A stretch of DNA of 64,000 nt. Source: Zygaena filipendulae (taxonomy: Eukaryota > Arthropoda > Insecta > Lepidoptera > Zygaenidae). This document shows positions 11,091-20,612 of the stretch, piece after piece. Each line of letters starts with the position of its first letter. The stretch's first letter is position 1. The translations under genes and the position numbers were made by a program. The notes under the pieces are model-generated. The model saw only the letters and a list, made by a program, of their open reading frames with translations. It did not search any database and was not told the origin of the DNA. The stretch spans positions 3,536,501-3,600,500 of the forward strand of contig OU015660.1 in NCBI GenBank assembly GCA_907165275.2. Direction: 5' to 3'.

Positions 11091-12689
11091 TTAGAAAGCA
11101 AACAGCAGCAGGAAGGCCATCATAAGACAGAAGAGACCCATAGCCTCAGACAAGGCAAAGCCCAAGATGGCGTATGAGAACAGCTGCTGCTTGAGGGAGG
11201 GGTTCCTGGCGTACCCGATGATGAGGGAACCAAACACCGTTCCAATTCCCGCTCCTGTAACAGAATGCCTGTTAAAAAAATACACCCACTGGAAGTCCAA
11301 ACAAAAAATATTACATGAAATAAAAAAAACTATCTACAAAACACAAGAAAGCTCACCTCTTTAATAGTCTTGCAGGACAACATACATAAAAAATATAATC
11401 CGTAGGACAGATAAAACATGCATGGTATCAAAACTCTCAGGACAGAAATGTCCTCCTCAATTGGCAATATACACTGTACATAATTATAGGTTAGTGGTTT
11501 AAAAAACTTCTAAAAGGCAAATAACATAAGGAATGCAATCATTAAACAGAAAAGTCCCATAGCTTCAGATAGTGCAAATCCCAGGATGGCATATGAGAAT
11601 ATTTGTTGCTTCAAGGATGGATTTCGTGCATAGCCAATGATTAAGCATCCAAATACCACACCAATACCAATACCTGCAGGTGATACTTAAAATTAGTCAC
11701 ATCACAAACAAATAGTGCAAAATGTTTTATATAATTTTGAACCCTCATTTAAAAAAGTGTTAATTTTGATAATTATAAAGATTAGGTTCAAAATTATGTA
11801 AATAAAAAAATGTTAAAGTAAATGGAGTGATAGATAAAATAATGTTAATAACAGTGGTTAGATTGAGTGAGCATGCAGGCAAATAAAAGTAAAGACACAA
11901 GAAAAGGAGAAAAATTATGTAACAACTACATACCAGAGCCTGCGACTCCTACTGTGGCAGCACCAGCACCAATGAATTTAGCGGCGGAGTCAATGTCCTT
12001 TGTGACAGAGGTTGTCTGGAAGGACCGTACTGCTAACTGCTGGGATACAGCTGGGACCATATTTTGTGTGTTGTGTGAAGGAACTGCTGCCAGTGGTCGC
12101 ACCAAAGCTGTATTGCTAAAGATCTATAAATGACAGAAATAATAATTATTAAAGTATATTCATCATCTATAATCTAGATAGTAATTGAAATAAATAATGG
12201 TCAACCTTCAATAGGTATTAGCCTTATCATTTATGGCAGTTTTTGAAATTTATAGCAATAAAGTTTATTTAATTTTTTATTTATTAATCTCAGCCCATAT
12301 TAGTTTGTCTCATTAAATTAAATATACAAAGATTAAAGTTTAAGGGATCATAAAGATTTTTTATTGATGTTTGTGGTTATGTAATTGCCTAATGCCTATA
12401 CAACACCCTTTTTATGTAAGAAAAGGTTGCTACAGAGAGGCAATAAAACTAATAGTTAGGTCTTCAATTAATATCATCTGTAAAAGAGTAACAATCATAT
12501 TATCCTGTTAAGTTCAGTATAGCTCAGTTGTAAGGTTGTAAGAGATATTATATCAGTCCATTCAGACCTATGTAAAATTTAGTATATGTTTTCATTAAAA
12601 TTGAAATTTATAAGAAAAAAGGAATTAAGTATGTAGGTACTTACAGCAGACCTCGCTGCAGGGGCGATCAATCTTGCGGCATACAGCAT
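11091..12689 (-). CDS. ATPsynC: ATP synthase Fo subunit c, mitochondrial (lipid-binding protein)
   Basis: Subunit c forms the proton-driven rotor ring of mitochondrial ATP synthase in the inner membrane. Coding exons: 12645-12689 (ATG, 15 codons), 11934-12123, then terminal exon 11091-11254, for 132 residues plus stop. Residues 1 to about 55 are a basic/hydroxylated import presequence ([15 protein letters not shown] onward). The mature protein begins at [20 protein letters not shown], with the glycine-rich first helix, the [10 protein letters not shown] loop and a second helix with the proton-binding Glu in ALSEAMG. The coding start is unambiguous: an acceptor at 12722 precedes a short leader and this is its first ATG. 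A second, different terminal exon at 11510-11673 joins in the same phase. Confidence 0.95.
11510..11673 (-). CDS. ATPsynC: Alternative terminal exon of ATP synthase subunit c
   Basis: This exon has the same length (164 nt), entry phase (1) and acceptor type (CTGCAG) as the terminal exon 11091-11254, and ends in its own TAG. It encodes [20 protein letters not shown] followed by a complete second helix with the essential Glu. It differs from the other exon at only 6 of 53 residues, all conservative: A/I, T/V, S/C, L/I, M/I and L/M. Of the 47 shared residues 29 use a different codon, so the copies are old and the protein sequence has been held by selection. It should give a mutually exclusive isoform. 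A recent processed copy is excluded by its position inside the gene and its intact splice site. Confidence 0.85.
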
Positions 12690-12721
12690 TTTTATGAAGG
12701 TATATGCACGGCGTATAACAA

Positions 12722-13260
12722 CTGAAATAAACCGTACCAGATGATGAGCTACAAGAAACTAAAAGTTAGATTTCAGGGTACCTACCTATAGAAAACCAAC
12801 GAGAACAATATATCGGCAAACCGGAGTTACGTAATTTTGTAAGACTACGTAACAGACCGGGGTCACTAATAATTCATTGAATCAAGTAAAGATACATGAT
12901 CGAAATACCTCTACGGACAAGATTCAAGAGCTTACGTATTTCGGTATTTATTAATGTGAACTAAAACGTATAATAGCAAAAATGGCCGAATCGGCGAATT
13001 ACAATATTTGAAGTTTTGAAGCAACTATCAAGAACTCACAATGAAATATATACACTATCACCCACAATAAATCTTATACCAGCAATTTTATCACTTGGAA
13101 TACAATGATGGGCTGTAATTTAGGCACTTTTTCACGATTAGTTTTTGTCACAAATATTCACGACACTTACCAAAGAACACCGAGAAGGAGGAGACCGGCC
13201 TTTGGAATGTTCAATTTTGAGTAATGGAGTGAAACAGACTACAGAACTTGGATTCCTATT
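12722..13260 (-). promoter_or_regulatory. 5' leader exon and promoter region of ATP synthase subunit c
   Basis: A GTAAGT donor on the minus strand at 13165-13170 follows a pyrimidine-rich GGTCTCCTCCTTCTCGGTG segment at about 13174-13192, read as a non-coding first exon starting near 13200. The coding exon begins after a TTTATTTCAG acceptor at 12722. The start site is inferred from the pyrimidine-rich segment. The ATG of the next gene (plus strand, 13734) lies about 530 bases away, so the promoters are divergent. Confidence 0.45.
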
Positions 13261-13733
13261 GGTTAAGCTATGAACAGCGACGAAGTTCCGGTTGATACAG
13301 CCAACTATTGATTAATACGTTTCGTTCTATGCATGCAGTCTTTACACACCAGATAATAATTTTAGGTACAACAATTTTTACTAAAGAAAAAAAAAAATAA
13401 TATAATATCTGAAACAGTTCTAGAATAATACAGTAATTATAAAATAAATTGGTTTTATTTATTTACTTATATAAAATATACTAGACATCAAACATAACTT
13501 GGATTCTCGAACGCTCAAATTTAATCTGATCTGTGCAATCCGAGGTGCAATCAATATTGTTCCCTGTTGAATATTGTCATGTAAATACGCTAAATTTTGG
13601 GGAAATATCCCGATAAAAATTGATTTTTTAATTTTTTTTTAATTTTCAAAAGTTTGTTAATAGTCGAAACATAAGAATATGTGATGAACAAATTTAGTCT
13701 TCTAGCTGACTGTGGTGTGTAATTTAGGACGAT

Positions 13734-16700
13734 ATGGCCGTCTTCATGATTAACATCTGTAAATTTAATGGCTGTGGAATAACATTTCCAAGACTGGCGG
13801 ATCTAATTGAACACATAGAAGATGTTCATATAGGTAATTGTATAAATCCATTCGATATTACCTTTATATATTTTGTATATGAGTCACCTCTCCTTGTCTA
13901 TGTGTATTATTTTAGGGTTCTGTAATAAATTAATGCCATTACTTAAAACCTTAAAGTTCAGTGACTGTAAAAATGTTCCAACCCTTTATAATTATACTAG
14001 GTGTGTTCAAAAGTTTTTTTCTATTCGTTTTTAGAGCTTAAAAAAGAAATAAAAATTACATTACAATATAGGTGGTCTACCTTTATTAATCTACAATACA
14101 CTTAGGTCAATGATGTTTTAAGTATTATACATATATGTAGAATGTCTTTGACATAGGTACTTAATTAATCATCATTCTCATCAATAACATCTGTGCCTAC
14201 CTGCCTGTACATTTCTATTTGACGCATTATATGTATTTCGAGGTGGATAGTGCAAGACAATTGGCTATTTGACTAAATTTTTTTTTAGTCCGTCGTGTAT
14301 TCATAAAACATTGGACACGTATTTTTTTCTTTTTTTAAGTAATAAAAAAATAACGGCGATACAGAGAGTTGAAATTTCGCGCGACGTCACAACCCGGTGC
14401 AGTTTTGTACGAGACTTATTCCGAATAATGACGTCACGAGTCCCCCACCCTAAACTTTAATGCGCTTTATCTATGTTTATTTTCATTAATTTGAAAAAGC
14501 AAAAAATACATGTCTATTATTTTTTTATTATCTAACTGACGGACTAGTTAGAATTTTGATTTTCATACCCCGGAAAATACCCAATTATTGGAATTTGATA
14601 TTACGCTTCAAGCGAAACCCTCAAGTTATATTTTGAGATTGATGCGCGTACATACATACTAATTTTATAAATCCGATCTTAACCTTGTTTGTTTGTCTGT
14701 TACCTTTCCGCGCCTTAACTTCTTAACCGATACCTATGTAATTATGAAATTTTGCATAATATGTACTATGTACGCGTGACGCTATCAGGGATATAGAAAA
14801 GAAACGTCCTTACTAATATTATAAATGCGAGTGTGAGTTTGTTAGGTAGGTAGGTACCTACGCTTTCACGTCACATGAAATTTGTGTTGTCAGGGGTACC
14901 TACTGTACTATTTATCCCGCGGGTATTCCGAAATAACGCGGTGAAACCGCGGGGACTAGCAGGATTATATTTAGGACATGTTATCGCTACCTCTCAACGA
15001 TTTTTACGTTACTATATTTAATGGCTGACTTAATACTAGGTGTTCCCTGCGTTAAATTTAAAGTTCCCGCGGGAATTCCGGAATAAAACGTACCTTATGT
15101 CCTTCTCTGTATCGCTGTATCTCTAACAAAGTGGATGCAAAATTTCATGACGATCCGTTGAGGCGTGAAAGCGCAACAAACACTTACTTTCGAATTTATA
15201 ATTATTTATAAGTAAGTCAAATGTGTTGGTAAGCGCATAACTTACAAACGACTGCAGCACCAAATTGGATAATTGATTTTTTTTTGTGTTCGTTATTGTC
15301 AGGACAAGGTTTATATAAAAGAAGTTTGGAGTTCCTGCGGGAATTCTGAAACTCACGCGGGTGAATCTCCGAAACGGTTGGACCGATATTGACGGGACTT
15401 TCACTGCTAATTAGCTGTTGTTATAAGGAGTACATTAGACTGCATTGGAGTTCCTGCGGGAATCCCGAAACTCACGCGGGTGAAACCGCGGGGCACAGCT
15501 AGTATAGGATAGATATTTAGGATATGATATTTATATATGTAGGTAACCTTAGTATTACAAATGCGAACGTGAGTTTGTTGTAACGCTTTCACGCCCTAAC
15601 GGCTCAACCGATCATCATGAACTTTTGCATACCTACACGTTGTCAGGGGTACAGAAAAGCGTAGGTACTTTTTATTTTAGAATTCCTAAGAAAAATAAGA
15701 AATTAACGCGAATGAAACCCCGGGGATCAGTTAGTGTTTTATAAATCTCCATGACTGCAGATTATGACCCGGCCGTGGTGGAACAAAAGGAGGCGTCCCA
15801 GCCGGCGTGCATACCGCTGAGTTACGTGCTGCGCTTCTTCACGGAGGCGTCGCGGCGCGAGGCGCAGGGCGCGCCGCCCGCCGCGGATGTGCGCCGGCGC
15901 ATCCCCGCCGCGCCCGCCACGCCGTCCGCCAGGAGCGGCACCCCCACAGGTAAAAGGCTCTATGCCACTCGTTATTATGATATACCACAGAGCAAATAAA
16001 TTAACTAGAGAGGACATGTATCTAGGAGGGGCAGGCGCGCTATCATTATACCTAGCTTATACCTTAACCTTATACCTTCTTTTGCTGCCATCTCAAGTAT
16101 ATTTATCACAATATTCCCAAAACTATGAATTTTGAAAACAGTGACTTAGTAAAAACGTAACTATAAATAAAGCGTTTAATACATTTCTTTACGTTAATGA
16201 ATGTTTTAGTGCGTGATGAATAGTTTTGTGTGCGAAAATCACCCGGCGACACTGGATTTCATCTGTCTTCATACTAAACTAAGTTTTCTGTTCTGTGTGA
16301 TAATCCCTCCCTCATTTTTTATTATCTACCGCTTTGTTTTTGAAACTTGCTTTATTTTTCTATTTCATTTTGGAATTCTGTATTTTAAATTAAAATCATG
16401 TATTTTCTATTTTATTTTGTCAATTTACTTATTACTCTATTACTAAACTTCAGACAAATCTAAGTATATAAAGTCTTAATATTTTATCATGATGTCAAAA
16501 TAAATTATTCTGAACCGACCTTTTTAGAGCTCCGTAGTCAAATGGCAAAAAACGGAACCCTTATGGATTCGTTATGTCTGCCTGTCAGTCTGATTTTCAC
16601 ACAAAAATAGAAAAAAAAATCAATAAATTTTGGGGGTCCCCATACTTAGAACTGAAACACAATTTTTTTTTTCATCAAACCCATACGTGTGGGGGGGGGG

Positions 16701-19700
16701 GTATCTATAGATAGGTCTTTAAAAATGATATTGAGGTTTCTAATATAATTTTTTCTAAACTGAATAGTTTGCATGAGAGACACTTCCAAAGTGTTAAAAT
16801 GTGCACCCCCCCCCCCCCCCCTGTAACTTCTAAAATTAGATAATAATAAAACTAAAAAAATATATATTAAAACATCGATCAAAGTTACAACAAACTACAA
16901 GAACTTTCATATTATTATGTTACTTGCTGCTACGGAACCCTTCATGGGCGAGTCCGACTCGCACTTAGCCGCTTTTTTATTACTTCTAATTTACATAAAA
17001 AGCTAGCTGGAGGTCATAAAACCTCTCCCAAGTCCCAACATTCTCAACCCGAGCCGAGCCTCCCCTACTATACTATACTACAAAACGAGTCACGAGTCAC
17101 GATTACATAAGGACAGATTACATAGAAGGGTAGGTACTTTTGATAATTGAATTTCTGCAGGAACTTCGAAATTAAGGCAGGTGAAACCGCGGCGAACAGC
17201 TACTATTATAATATTATAATCCTTACTATCTATACATATAAAAATGAATCCCTATTTCCTTTGATCACGGCATCACGCGTGAAATTTACTGAGTTTTAGC
17301 AAATACTTGTTCCCTAGCCCTACCACCATCTCTTTATCGGTCCTATTGTAAACCTTACATACGATCCATTAAAATTTCGACCTTAAATGTGAACTGCACA
17401 TAAAGTTGGAGTTACACTGTCCGAAAAGTTACAATAAGACTGTTCATGAGATAGTGGTAGGGGATTTCTGTATGGGGTCATTGCATCCTGCATTGTTTTG
17501 TTTTTTTAGGGAGCGAGATGGACGAAGACGAACTGATGAGCCCGTCGGAGGACAGCAACGACTCGTGGACCACCGTCGAGGAGTATAGCTCCGAGTTCAT
17601 ACTGCGATATGGAGTCAAGTATGTTCTATATAATATAATAAACACTTATGGTCTTACTATACAAAAAAGTTAAACCAATACGTATAAAAAAAAAATCTAT
17701 AGTCAATATCTTTATTCAGATTGTTTTCAATATCACAAATGGATACATTGTGTAGATACATGTTCTTGCGGTACGAATATATTAACTAGCTGTTCCCTAC
17801 TTCGTAGTCCCGCGGGTATTTCGGGATTCCTTTTCTGTACCCCTGACAATTATTATTATTATTAAGCCTTTATTTTTCCATAATATAAAAAAAAACATGT
17901 AATAAAATTAGATAAAAAATTAAATAAATTACATTGAAATTTGATTCAAATAAATAAGAATAGAATAATAATATTTAAATCAATTAGTAATACAAATCAA
18001 CAATTTAACAATTAACATGTAAGTACAATATATTATGGTCCTCTTTCGAGTGAAGGCCTCCTCCATTTTACTCCACACGTCGCCATATTCGGCTTTGGTA
18101 GGCCAGTTTTTGCCAGTGGTCTTGTTTATTTCGTCTATCCACCTCTCTTTCGGTCTTCCTCTGGTTCTTTTATTGTTCGGTCTCTGCCAAAATGTTACTT
18201 TTTTAGCCCATTTGTCCTCATTCATACGCGCAACATGTCCAGCCCATCTCCATTTCATTTTCTTAGTGTTTTAGAGCGTCTATGACATTTGTTATTTCCC
18301 TTATCTCTGCATTTTTCTTCTTATCTCTCCTTTTTATATTTAAAATGCTTCCTTCCATTGATCTTTGGCATGTTTGTATTTTGTTTGTTGTGTATTTACT
18401 AAATATCCATGTTTGGCTGCCATAAGAGAGACATTGTAGTATGCAGTAGTCTAGAACTTTTTTCTTTAGCTTTACTGGAAGGTTTGATTTGAGAACTTCT
18501 TTGTTGCTCCAGAACTTATTCCATGTAAGGTTTAATTCATCGTCGTGTCTTGACTTCGTGAATGATATCCGTTTACCCAAATAAACATGTCCGCTAACAT
18601 ATTCTAGTTGTATGTTATTATTTATAATAGGTTTTTTAATGCTGTTACCCCTGACAATGTGTAAGCACAATTTTATGATGATCGGTCGAGTACAATTAAG
18701 GCGAGAAAGCATAACAACGGTAAAATAAGAAAGGTGAAAACATACATTCTTAGCATAATCTTTTTTACAAGTTTATTACAAGTTTGCTTTAAATTTAAAA
18801 TACTTATACGTCTTAAGGCTAGATTGTATGTTACTACATTTTTTTACACCTTGGGGTTGTATCATTTAGGAAAAAAAAAATAGGATGGAAGTTTAGTTTA
18901 GTTAGATTTAGAGTATTTTTGTATAATATAAAAAAAAACTAAATGGCGCGCCAGGATGAACGCGTCGGCGTCGTCGGGCGCGCTCGGGCCGGCGGCGCAG
19001 GAGAAGCCGTTCGCGTGCCCCGTGCCCGGCTGCAGGAAGCGCTACAAGAACGTCAACGGCATCAAGTACCATTCCAAGAACGGGCACAAGAAGGACGGCA
19101 AGTGAGTCCTCGCACACTATCCGTACAGTCACCATTAGACATGCACAAAACATCCACTCAGTGTGATGTGATATGACATTACTTTTCCAGTCGGGTGATT
19201 TCACTCGAAAACATTAAGAATTACCTACTCAAACATTCGACGCGTTCTAAACAAAAATTAGACCTAGTGTAGGGGTTATGCCCATCAAAATTATTAACAG
19301 TTTGAGTTATTACGTAGTGACTTTGAGTGAGCCGAGTGCCAAGTAGGCTGTATAGGGCGGGTGTGTGTGAATTGTGATGTTCGTTTCTCTCTCGTAATGA
19401 GTGATGTTGCATCACCTCGTGAAGTGATATCACTCTTGAAATCACTCTTTATATCAGACGTCCGAGTAGGCTCGGTCATGAGCGTGTTATACTTGTGCAT
19501 ACTTCTACGTAATGCCAATCGTATTGGTCAGAGAAACACTGTTTCTCGCTTTAACTTCCTACTAATACCATGGATCAATAAAACAGTTTTATTGGTCCAT
19601 GCTAATACTAAAGGCGGGCGGCTTGTGTGTGCTCACGTGCAGGGTGTGTGCGCGTGGCGAACGATTTCAGAGGTCCTGTCGTAATGGCATTATTTAAAAT

Positions 19701-20612
19701 TTTATAAACATTAATGTTTCTGTCAATAGGAAATACTCGACATTCTCGACACCGGATCATTACAATAAAAAGTACATAAACAAACCGAAGAAGCGGTTGA
19801 CTGCCCAAGAATATTTCTGGAAGAAATGGGTATCTATTTCACCGTCTCGGTTTTTTGTAAATAAGTGTTCTGATAGACAAAACTACATAATTTTATACAG
19901 TGTGGGTGACAATTTTTGTCACAATTTTATATATTGAATATCGGGTTGTTAGATAATGTAGTTTAGTTATTTTGTAGTTAAGTACCTACTTAAAGATTCG
20001 GTTATACATGAAAATTTAAATAATTTACTCCTATTGTATATTTATTTTCGGCTATTTTGTAATATGTTGTACTACATATACGTATTTTTGTTGCACGATC
20101 GTGAATTTCTCCAGTCACGCATTAATGCATCGCAAACCCCTTCTCCGCGCAGGGTAAAAAAGGCGTACAAATGCCAATGCGGCAAAAGCTACAAAACGGC
20201 CCAAGGTCTTAAGAATCACTCCATATCGCAACACATCGCCACGAGCCAGCCGGCGGCGGCGGCGGAGGGCGGCCGGCCCGCCGTCGCGCGCACGCCCGGC
20301 CTCGTGGTCACCGCCGCGCCCGCCCGCCCCCACGCCCTCGTGGACGCCCTGGACGGTAACAAACTAGTCAGGATCTACGACAGCATCAAAACAAAACACC
20401 TACCCTCGTTCACGATACCAAAGCATAGTTTAACCAACGTCAACATCATAACCAACCAGCACCAAGTGGTGCGCCACGCGAGCGCCCTCGCACCGCACTC
20501 GGCGGTAGTTTGTAGTCAAGACAAGCTGACATACGACAGGGCTCCGAGGGTCACGGTGCAGAACAGTCGGGCCTTGACGCCGCAGACACGCTTGTACGAG
20601 ATGTCGAATTAA
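13734..20612 (+). CDS. JAZF1: JAZF1-family zinc-finger protein
   Basis: Homologue of vertebrate JAZF1 (TIP27), a nuclear co-regulator with three C2H2-type fingers. Exons: 13734-13833, 15761-15949, 17510-17618, 18955-19101, an optional 19730-19829, and the last exon from 20115 or 20153 to 20612. Finger 1 is C9-C14-H27-H32 in CKFNGCGITFPRLADLIEHI. Then come CIPLSYVLRFFTEASRREAQ (matching human YVALSYINRF), the acidic SEDSNDSWTT region, finger 2 in EKPFACPVPGCRKRYKNVNG, and finger 3 in YKCQCGKSYKTAQGLKNH. A longer tail than the human one (243 aa) follows. Predicted lengths are 380 residues with the cassette exon and 334 without. The start ATG directly precedes the conserved finger. Confidence 0.92.
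14271..14600. mobile_element. MITE, TAGTCCGTC family, with TGACGTCA core
   Basis: It starts TTTAGTCCGTCGTG with ACACGTATTTTT close by, and ends TATCTAACTGACGGACTAG then TAGAATTTTGATTTTCATAC. The ends are inverted repeats. The interior carries GCGACGTCAC and ATGACGTCAC. Other copies lie at 28993-29279, 30886-31110, 39528-39833 and 48318-48593. Confidence 0.7.
14690..15740. mobile_element. Cluster of Helitron-like elements in JAZF1 intron 1
   Basis: At least five full or partial copies: about 14690-14800; 14810-14963 (TCCTTACTAATATTATAAAT to GAAACCGCGGGGACTAG); 15035-15190, inverted; 15325-15505, with CACAGCTAGT at its end; and 15550-15738. The last copy ends about 20 bases before the acceptor of coding exon 15761-15949. 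The shared 5' TC, the 3' CCGCG hairpin and the CTAG end suit non-autonomous Helitrons of the lepidopteran Lep1 type. The family name is from memory. Confidence 0.55.
16527..16978 (+). repeat. Interspersed repeat with GGAACCCTT ends, G11 and C16 tracts
   Basis: Begins TAGAGCTCCGTAGTCAAATG, then ACGGAACCCTTATGGATTCG, and ends TACGGAACCCTTCATGGGCG then GTCCGACTCGCACTTAGCC, a well-known type of insect repeat. A run of 11 G at 16691-16701 and one of 16 C at 16806-16821 lie inside it. Confidence 0.6.
17785..18720 (-). mobile_element. Helitron-like element interrupted by a LINE fragment
   Basis: The left piece (17785-17850) carries CTAGCTGTTCCCTACTTCG, CCCGCGGGTATT and CTGTACCCCTGACAAT. The right piece (18647-18720) resumes ACCCCTGACAATGTGTAAG, TTTTATGATGATCGGTCGAG and GCGAGAAAGCATAAC. 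Joined at the duplicated ACCCCTGACAAT they form one minus-strand element of the Helitron-like family. Confidence 0.65.
17851..18646 (-). pseudogene. 5'-truncated LINE (RTE-like), C-terminal reverse transcriptase remnant
   Basis: Minus-strand translation gives two adjacent frames. One has ILQCLSYGSQTWIFSKYTTN and SMEGSILNIKRRDKK, the region after the RT palm. The next has MKWRWAGHVARMNEDKW and RTRGRPKERWIDEI, the conserved C-terminal block of insect RTE-like LINEs. The palm with YADD and the endonuclease are missing. It ends in a (TAA)n tail and is flanked by a 12-bp target duplication ACCCCTGACAAT (17839-17850 and 18647-18658), so it is a normal 5'-truncated retrotransposition product. A frame change near 18260 makes it non-functional. 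Confidence 0.8.
19730..19829 (+). CDS. JAZF1: Candidate cassette exon of the JAZF1 homologue
   Basis: It lies between TTTCTGTCAATAG and GTATCT, is 100 nt long and is open in the frame set by the preceding exon (enters phase 2, leaves phase 0). It encodes a basic, aromatic-rich segment containing KYSTFSTPDHYNKKYINK and QEYFWKKW. Its exit phase fits only the upstream acceptor of the last exon (20115), not the acceptor at 20153. Confidence 0.6.

Noticed and set aside
11510..11673. Pseudogene copy of ATP synthase subunit c
   Set aside because: It sits inside the gene, keeps its acceptor, phase, stop and essential residues, and changes are mostly silent, so an alternative exon fits better.
16213..16446. 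Hydrophobic 77-residue frame
   Set aside because: T-rich sequence gives Phe/Leu/Ile strings by chance; no supporting context within the JAZF1 intron.
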